Assembly: GCA_029978325.1 (NCBI GenBank)
Contig: JAPOJR010000018.1
Span: forward strand, 1-35,758
DNA from: Alphaproteobacteria bacterium
GTDB lineage: Bacteria; Pseudomonadota; Alphaproteobacteria; Bin95
Length of the DNA: 35,758 nt
Direction of reading: 5' to 3'
In this document: piece by piece, positions 31,869 to 35,758 of the stretch
Layout of the letters: every line of letters begins with the position of its first letter
Numbering within the stretch: position 1 is the stretch's first letter
Notes under the pieces: generated by a model
Seen by the model: the letters and a program-made list of their open reading frames with translations, nothing else
Database searches by the model: none
Told to the model about the DNA's origin: nothing
Translations under genes and position numbers: made by a program

Positions 31869-32594
31869 TCACTTCTGTTCGAACAACCGGCCCCAACGGG
31901 CAAAAGACGTCATGTCCGCGCCCGCCGCGCGCAGGCCGGCCCAGACCGCGACGGCGCCGGAGTCGAAAATCGGAATGCCAAGCTCGCGCTCCAGCCGGGG
32001 CGCCAGTGCCGCACCGTCCACATTGGTGCAATAGATGGCGATGCCGTCGGGACGGGCCGCAGCAACGCGCCGGCACATGGCCTCGACGATTGCCACAGGA
32101 ACCTCCGCAAAGGCGAAATTCTCGGCAATGTCGAGGCGTTCATTGGCCACGGTCTCTATGCCCAGTCCGGCATAATTGGCAATGATCCGCCGTTGCACGT
32201 CTTCGATATAGGGCGAGACCAGGCCCAGCCGCCGCACGCCGCGCTCCGCGAACAGCGCATTAAAGCCCAGCACGGCGGAGTGCGCCGGGATGCCGGTGCG
32301 CTCGGTAATGGCGGCGCACAGCCGCTGGTCCTGGCCGAAGCCCAGCCAGCCGGCAGAGGTGCCGTTCCAGCAGATGGAGTGCACACGGGCGTCGGCCAGC
32401 AACTCAGCGGCGGCCAGCATCGGCTCCAGCTCGAACTGCGCCTGCGAGCCTTCGCCCAACGAAATCTGCAACACGCGGAAGCGGCTGAAATGACAGGAGA
32501 CGTCCGGCACGTCGCGCAACATCGCGGCAATCACCGGCTCCAGCACGGTGTTGGACGATGGCGTGAGCATACCGAGGCGGGTGGTGGGTCGCAT
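31869..32594 (-). CDS. Asp/Glu racemase superfamily protein (maleate isomerase/arylmalonate decarboxylase-like)
   Basis: The 241-residue protein starts with LGMLTPSSNTVLEP, the signature opening of maleate cis-trans isomerase and arylmalonate decarboxylase-like proteins. Two cysteines sit where the superfamily has its acid/base pair: one in ICWNGTSAGW near residue 75 and one in IYCTNVDGAAL near 188. It could racemise an amino-acid derivative or isomerise a dicarboxylate without cofactor. The ATG at 32594 has AAGG 8 bases upstream; a GTG at 32603 is less good. It lies between the N-acyl-D-amino-acid deacylase and the carbamoylase genes with short gaps of 33 and 7 bases. That setting suggests a racemase for hydantoin or N-substituted amino acids, though the sequence leans to the maleate isomerase branch. 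Confidence 0.85.
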   Translation of the reverse strand: MRPTTRLGMLTPSSNTVLEPVIAAMLRDVPDVSCHFSRFRVLQISLGEGSQAQFELEPMLAAAELLADARVHSICWNGTSAGWLGFGQDQRLCAAITERTGIPAHSAVLGFNALFAERGVRRLGLVSPYIEDVQRRIIANYAGLGIETVANERLDIAENFAFAEVPVAIVEAMCRRVAAARPDGIAIYCTNVDGAALAPRLERELGIPIFDSGAVAVWAGLRAAGADMTSFARWGRLFEQK

Positions 32595-32627
32595 GCCGGT
32601 CACCTTACCCGCCCCAGGGCTGCCGGC

Positions 32628-34340
32628 TCAAGCCGCCCGTGCGCCGCGCACCAGCCGGCCCGGCAGGGCGTTGGTGGGCTCGCCGTTGCGGTAGACCACC
32701 TCGCCGGAGACGATGGTCGCCTCATAGCCGCGGGTGCGCTGGACCATGCGCTTGCCGCCGGCGGGCAGGTCGTAGAGCACCTCCGGCGGGCAGATTGCCA
32801 GCTTGTCGTAGTCGATGACGTTGATGTCCGCCTTCTTGCCGACAGCCAGCAGGCCGCGGTCGAGCAGGCCGATGGCCTCCGCATTGTCGCGGGTCAGGCG
32901 CTTGACTGCCCATTCCACCGGCAGCGTCTTGCCGCGGCTGCGGTCGCGCGTCCAGTGGGTCAGCATGTAGGTGAAGGCGCTGGCGTCGGTCAGCACGCCC
33001 ATATGCGCGCCGCCATCGCCCAGGCCGACCAGCGAATTCGGGTGCTGCATCATGTCCATGACGGGGCTGAGATCGCCGTAGGCATAGTTGCTGAGCGGCC
33101 GGTAAAGGATGGTCTTGCCGTCATTCTCCAACAGCAGGTCATAGACCAGGTCTTCCGGCGTGCGGCCGGCGCGGGCGGCCATGGCGGCGATGGATTTCTC
33201 GGGCGCTGGCTCATAATCCGGCGGATCGCCCAGCGGGAAGATGCGCGACCACTGGGTGACGCGGGTGCGCATCAGGTGATCGCCCTGCTGTTCGGAAAGG
33301 ATTTGCGCCTTCACCTCCGGCTTGCGCAGTTCGGCGATCTTCTCCGCATGGGCCAGCGGGGCCAGGCGTTTCCAAGTCTCGCAGCCCATGAAGGGATTCA
33401 GCGAGATTTCGAAGCCAAGCATGACGCCCGTCGGGCGGGTCAGCACCTGGCCGACGATGTTCTGGCCGTCCGCATTGGCGCGGGCGATGTCGTTCATGGT
33501 GTCGCGCCACAGTTCCGGGCGGTTGTCCCGTTGCAGCACGGTAATGGTCATCGGCCGGCCGCTTTCGCTGGCCATCCGGCGCAGCGTCGCCATCTCCTCC
33601 TGGGGGTCGTCGAAGTCGCTGATGACCTGCAGCCAGCCTTCGCCCACCTCGCCGACCGCCTTGGCGATATCGACCAATTCCTGCTCCGCCGCGTGCAGGG
33701 TCGGGGTATAGTCGCCGGCGACGGTGCGGTGATTGATGGTGCGGCTGGTGGAAAAGCCCAGCGCGCCGGCCTTGATGCCCTCTGCGGCGAGCTTGGCCAT
33801 CGCGGCCCGGTCCTCTGCGGTCGCAGGCTCGCGAGCGACGCCGCGGTCGCCCATGACGTAGACGCGCAAGGCGGCGTGCGGCACCTGGGTGACGACGTCG
33901 AGGTCGTAGGCCTTGCCGTCCAGGCTATCCAGATACTCGCCGAACGTCTCCCAGTTCCAGGGCAGGCCCTCGGTCAGGACGACCTCGGGAATGTCCTCGA
34001 CGCCTTCCATCAGCTCCACCAGCTTTTCGCGCTGGTGCGGCTTGCAGGGCGCGAAGCCAACGCCGCAATTGCCGATCATGACGGTGGTGACGCCGTTCCA
34101 GGACGAGGGATTGATGCGGCTGGACCAGGTCACCTGCGCGTCATAGTGCGTGTGCAGATCGACAAAGCCGGGCGTGACCAGCTTGCCCGCAGCATCGATC
34201 TCCTCCCGCCCCGCAGGCAGGTTCTGGCCGATGGCGCTGATCTTGCCGGCGGTGACAGCGATATCGGCCTGAAAGCCGGGGCTGCCGGAGCCATCGACAA
34301 TGGTGCCGTTGCGGATGACGAGGTCGGGGGTGGAGGGCAT
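32628..34340 (-). CDS. N-acyl-D-amino-acid deacylase family amidohydrolase
   Basis: This 570-residue amidohydrolase opens with DLVIRNGTIVDGSGSPG. DLHTHYD at 61-67 gives the metal-binding HxH and Asp. Cys92 in IGNCGVGFAPC matches the metal-bridging Cys of D-aminoacylases, which replaces the carboxylated lysine of other amidohydrolases. LGDGGAHMG near 430 carries the catalytic Asp, and GKKADINVIDYDKL marks the C-terminal beta domain. It should release D-amino acids from N-acyl forms. The ATG at 34340 has AAGGA 9 bases upstream; the extra frame to 34550 has no homology. It leads an operon with a racemase-like and an M20 amidase gene, a likely route for D- and N-modified amino acids. At 570 residues it is longer than the usual ~490. 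Confidence 0.92.
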   Translation of the reverse strand: MPSTPDLVIRNGTIVDGSGSPGFQADIAVTAGKISAIGQNLPAGREEIDAAGKLVTPGFVDLHTHYDAQVTWSSRINPSSWNGVTTVMIGNCGVGFAPCKPHQREKLVELMEGVEDIPEVVLTEGLPWNWETFGEYLDSLDGKAYDLDVVTQVPHAALRVYVMGDRGVAREPATAEDRAAMAKLAAEGIKAGALGFSTSRTINHRTVAGDYTPTLHAAEQELVDIAKAVGEVGEGWLQVISDFDDPQEEMATLRRMASESGRPMTITVLQRDNRPELWRDTMNDIARANADGQNIVGQVLTRPTGVMLGFEISLNPFMGCETWKRLAPLAHAEKIAELRKPEVKAQILSEQQGDHLMRTRVTQWSRIFPLGDPPDYEPAPEKSIAAMAARAGRTPEDLVYDLLLENDGKTILYRPLSNYAYGDLSPVMDMMQHPNSLVGLGDGGAHMGVLTDASAFTYMLTHWTRDRSRGKTLPVEWAVKRLTRDNAEAIGLLDRGLLAVGKKADINVIDYDKLAICPPEVLYDLPAGGKRMVQRTRGYEATIVSGEVVYRNGEPTNALPGRLVRGARAA

Positions 34341-34511
34341 GTCCTCTGATCCTTCGAAGATGGGCTTGATTGCTGCAAAGTGTGACGAAACTGCGCAGGC
34401 CAGGCAAGCGGATTGTGGACAGGCCCGATCCTGCCGGGCCTTGATCGCAGCGCATTTGGCTGGATAATCGGCCGCAGCGTCCACGCGGTATCGCACGGGG
34501 GAGGCAAAGCA
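34341..34511. other. Divergent gap before the TPR protein
   Basis: The 171 bases lie between the D-aminoacylase operon (minus) and the right-edge TPR gene (plus). The only clear element is a strong Shine-Dalgarno tract GGGGGAGG at 34497-34504 reading to the right. The TPR reading frame is open back to a TGA at 34383. Confidence 0.5.
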
Positions 34512-35758
34512 ATAGGAAATCCGAACGCAATCGGCGAGCAATTGCGGCAACGAGCCGAACGGGCGAAGCAGTTCTGGCGGCGTTGCCGCGCCCTGGCCTG
34601 GGCGGCGGCGGTGCCGGCCTCGGTATGGGTGACGCTCTGGACCGGCGTTGCGCCACCGGTTTGCGGGGTAGTGCAGGGCTGGACCTGGCTGCCGTCGACG
34701 ATTTCGCCTTGCGGACCCAGCGCCGAGGACTTGCGGCTACAGGCCGAGGCGGAACGGCTGCGGCAGGAACAAGCCCGGTTGGCTGCGGAGAAGGCAACGG
34801 CGGCGGAGCACGCCAAGGCCGAGGCGGTGCGGCTGGCCGCGGAACATGAACGGCTGCGCCAGGAACAGGAAAGGATCGCAAAAGAGCGCGCGACGCTGAC
34901 CAGCCTGGCGGCGTCGGTCAGCGACCTGATAAAGCGCCAAACAGCCACGCCAGAAGGCCAGCCCGTCGATCCGGCGGTGCAGGGCAAGGCTGAGGGCGCG
35001 GTCACCGCAATCGCCGACAAGGCGGCCGGCACGGACGCCGCGGCAGAGACCGAGCGGGCGCTGCAACTGATCAAGGACGGCAAGGCCAACGAAGGCCTGG
35101 CCGTGCTGGCAGGGCTGGCGGCGGCAAAGCAGGCGCAGGCGGACCAGCAGAAGGCCGAGGCCGTGGCCCAGTGGCGGCGCATCGGCGAACTCGCCCGGCC
35201 GTTCAGCACCGCCAAGGCCCTGGCCGCCTACGAGCAGGTGGTGGCGCTGGACCGGAGCGACCCCTGGGACTCGATCTATCTGGGCCGGCTCTATGTGCAG
35301 GCCGGCAACGTGGCGAAGGCACGGGCGACGTTCGAAGCGGCGCTGGCAAGGTTGCCGGAGAGGGAGGAGCGGACGCGGGGCGTGTTGGCGTCTGAAATAG
35401 CAGACATTGCGCAAAGCCAGGGCAATTTGCCGGAAGCCCTGAAATTCCGGGAAATCGAAGGCCGCGCCATGCAAGCCCGGGCAGAGACCGAGCCCGAAAA
35501 TGCAGAGCGGCAGCGCGACCTCTCCGTCAGCCACGAAAGGATCGGCGACATGCTGCGCGACCAGGGCGATGGCGCCGGCGCGCTCGCGGCCTTCCGCGCC
35601 GACCTCGCCATCGCCGAAAAGCTGGCGGCGGCCGATCCGGGCCATGCCGGATGGCAGCGCGACCTCTCCGTCAGCCACAACAAGATCGGCGACGTGCTGC
35701 GCGACCAGGGCGATGGCCCCGGCGCGCTCGCTGCCTACCGCGCCAGCCACGCCATCGC
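34512..35758 (+). CDS. Membrane-anchored coiled-coil TPR protein, partial, probable ATA start
   Basis: One frame stays open from after the TGA at 34383 to the window end, with no in-frame ATG until 35469. A strong GGAGG (34500-34504) sits 7 bases before an ATA at 34512, the best-placed start. TTG (34413, 34542) and GTG (34611, 34629) are alternatives. From 34512 there is a basic N-terminus (LRQRAERAKQFWRR), one membrane helix at about 28-47 (LAWAAAVPASVWVTLW), a Glu/Arg/Ala coiled coil at about 70-135 (LRLQAEAERLRQEQARL), then TPR-like helices (ALAAYEQVVALD, AKARATFEAALARLP). From 35511 a near-identical 144-bp/48-residue repeat begins (QRDLSVSH, IGDMLRDQGDGAGALAAF). Similar repeats form the C-terminus of many signalling or TIR-type proteins, but no such N-domain fits here. 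Confidence 0.65.
   Translation, partial: MGNPNAIGEQLRQRAERAKQFWRRCRALAWAAAVPASVWVTLWTGVAPPVCGVVQGWTWLPSTISPCGPSAEDLRLQAEAERLRQEQARLAAEKATAAEHAKAEAVRLAAEHERLRQEQERIAKERATLTSLAASVSDLIKRQTATPEGQPVDPAVQGKAEGAVTAIADKAAGTDAAAETERALQLIKDGKANEGLAVLAGLAAAKQAQADQQKAEAVAQWRRIGELARPFSTAKALAAYEQVVALDRSDPWDSIYLGRLYVQAGNVAKARATFEAALARLPEREERTRGVLASEIADIAQSQGNLPEALKFREIEGRAMQARAETEPENAERQRDLSVSHERIGDMLRDQGDGAGALAAFRADLAIAEKLAAADPGHAGWQRDLSVSHNKIGDVLRDQGDGPGALAAYRASHAI
35511..35758 (+). repeat. Tandem 144-bp coding repeat (TPR units)
   Basis: The unit beginning CAGCGCGACCTCTCCGTCAG occurs at 35511 and again at 35655, exactly 144 bases apart, and continues past the window edge. Both copies encode QRDLSVSH, IGD, LRDQGDG and GALAA blocks. 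The near-identical DNA suggests recent copy-number change. Confidence 0.85.

Noticed and set aside
31845..34349. Long plus-strand frame of 834 codons opposite the racemase-like and D-aminoacylase genes
   Set aside because: The two minus-strand genes carry full catalytic motifs; this frame is their shadow with a His/Gly/Ala/Arg-rich composition.
34737..35750. Minus-strand frame of 337 codons opposite the TPR protein
   Set aside because: Its repeats merely mirror the TPR-coding repeats; the plus-strand frame has the membrane helix, coiled coil and recognisable TPR motifs.

Overview
The window is GC-rich chromosomal DNA of an alphaproteobacterium. The markers are a GapR/DUF2312 nucleoid protein gene, a SAM-II riboswitch ahead of metZ, the apaG/metZ neighbourhood, a PII uridylyltransferase (glnD) and alphaproteobacterial intergenic palindromic repeats. 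The order or genus cannot be fixed from sequence alone; a Rhodospirillales-like free-living aerobe with much accessory catabolism is a fair guess. No tRNA, rRNA, CRISPR array, phage gene, transposase or replication origin was seen. Coding density is very high, with many 1-10 base junctions between genes.

Layout from the left. (1) 20-2146: a luciferase-like monooxygenase and an NMT1/THI5-like substrate-binding-fold protein with no signal peptide. The second gene lies between two inverted copies of a ~105 bp palindromic repeat. (2) 2481-5646, minus strand: an arsenic operon, arsR-arsC fusion > GAPDH > arsJ. Its promoter, operator and start codon are packed together so that the mRNA is predicted to be leaderless. 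(3) 5701-8718, minus: a secreted six-heme c-type cytochrome, divergent from (4) 8950-12624: a coxS-coxL-coxM-like molybdenum hydroxylase of form II, closed by two hairpins. (5) 12719-18695, minus: glnD > RNase-H-like hypothetical, then gapR > class A penicillin-binding protein. (6) 18804-20114, minus: a TPR plus 2OG-Fe(II) oxygenase-like protein. (7) 20342-23799, plus: SsuD-like flavin monooxygenase > thiolase-like protein without the nucleophilic Cys > DUF35 protein without zinc cysteines > cysteine-dioxygenase-like cupin. (8) 23806-28726, minus: two tandem TrkH potassium transporters, apaG, and metZ under a SAM-II riboswitch and terminator. (9) 28756-30641: a radical SAM protein (minus) divergent from an SDR dehydrogenase (plus). 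(10) 30638-34340, minus: an N-acyl-D-amino-acid deacylase > Asp/Glu racemase/maleate isomerase-like protein > carbamoylase/hydantoinase-type M20 amidase operon. (11) From about 34512 to the right edge, plus: a membrane-anchored coiled-coil TPR protein that appears to start at an ATA codon and runs out of the window.

The arsenic operon is the clearest functional unit. GAPDH makes 1-arseno-3-phosphoglycerate, ArsJ exports it, and the fused regulator/reductase senses arsenic and reduces arsenate. The most open-ended unit is region 7. It combines a flavin monooxygenase, a thiolase-fold/DUF35 pair whose usual catalytic and zinc residues are gone, and a thiol-dioxygenase-like cupin, and it matches no pathway I recognise. 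Start codons were chosen by ribosome binding site and family alignment. Every functional call comes from reading motifs by eye; no database search was possible.
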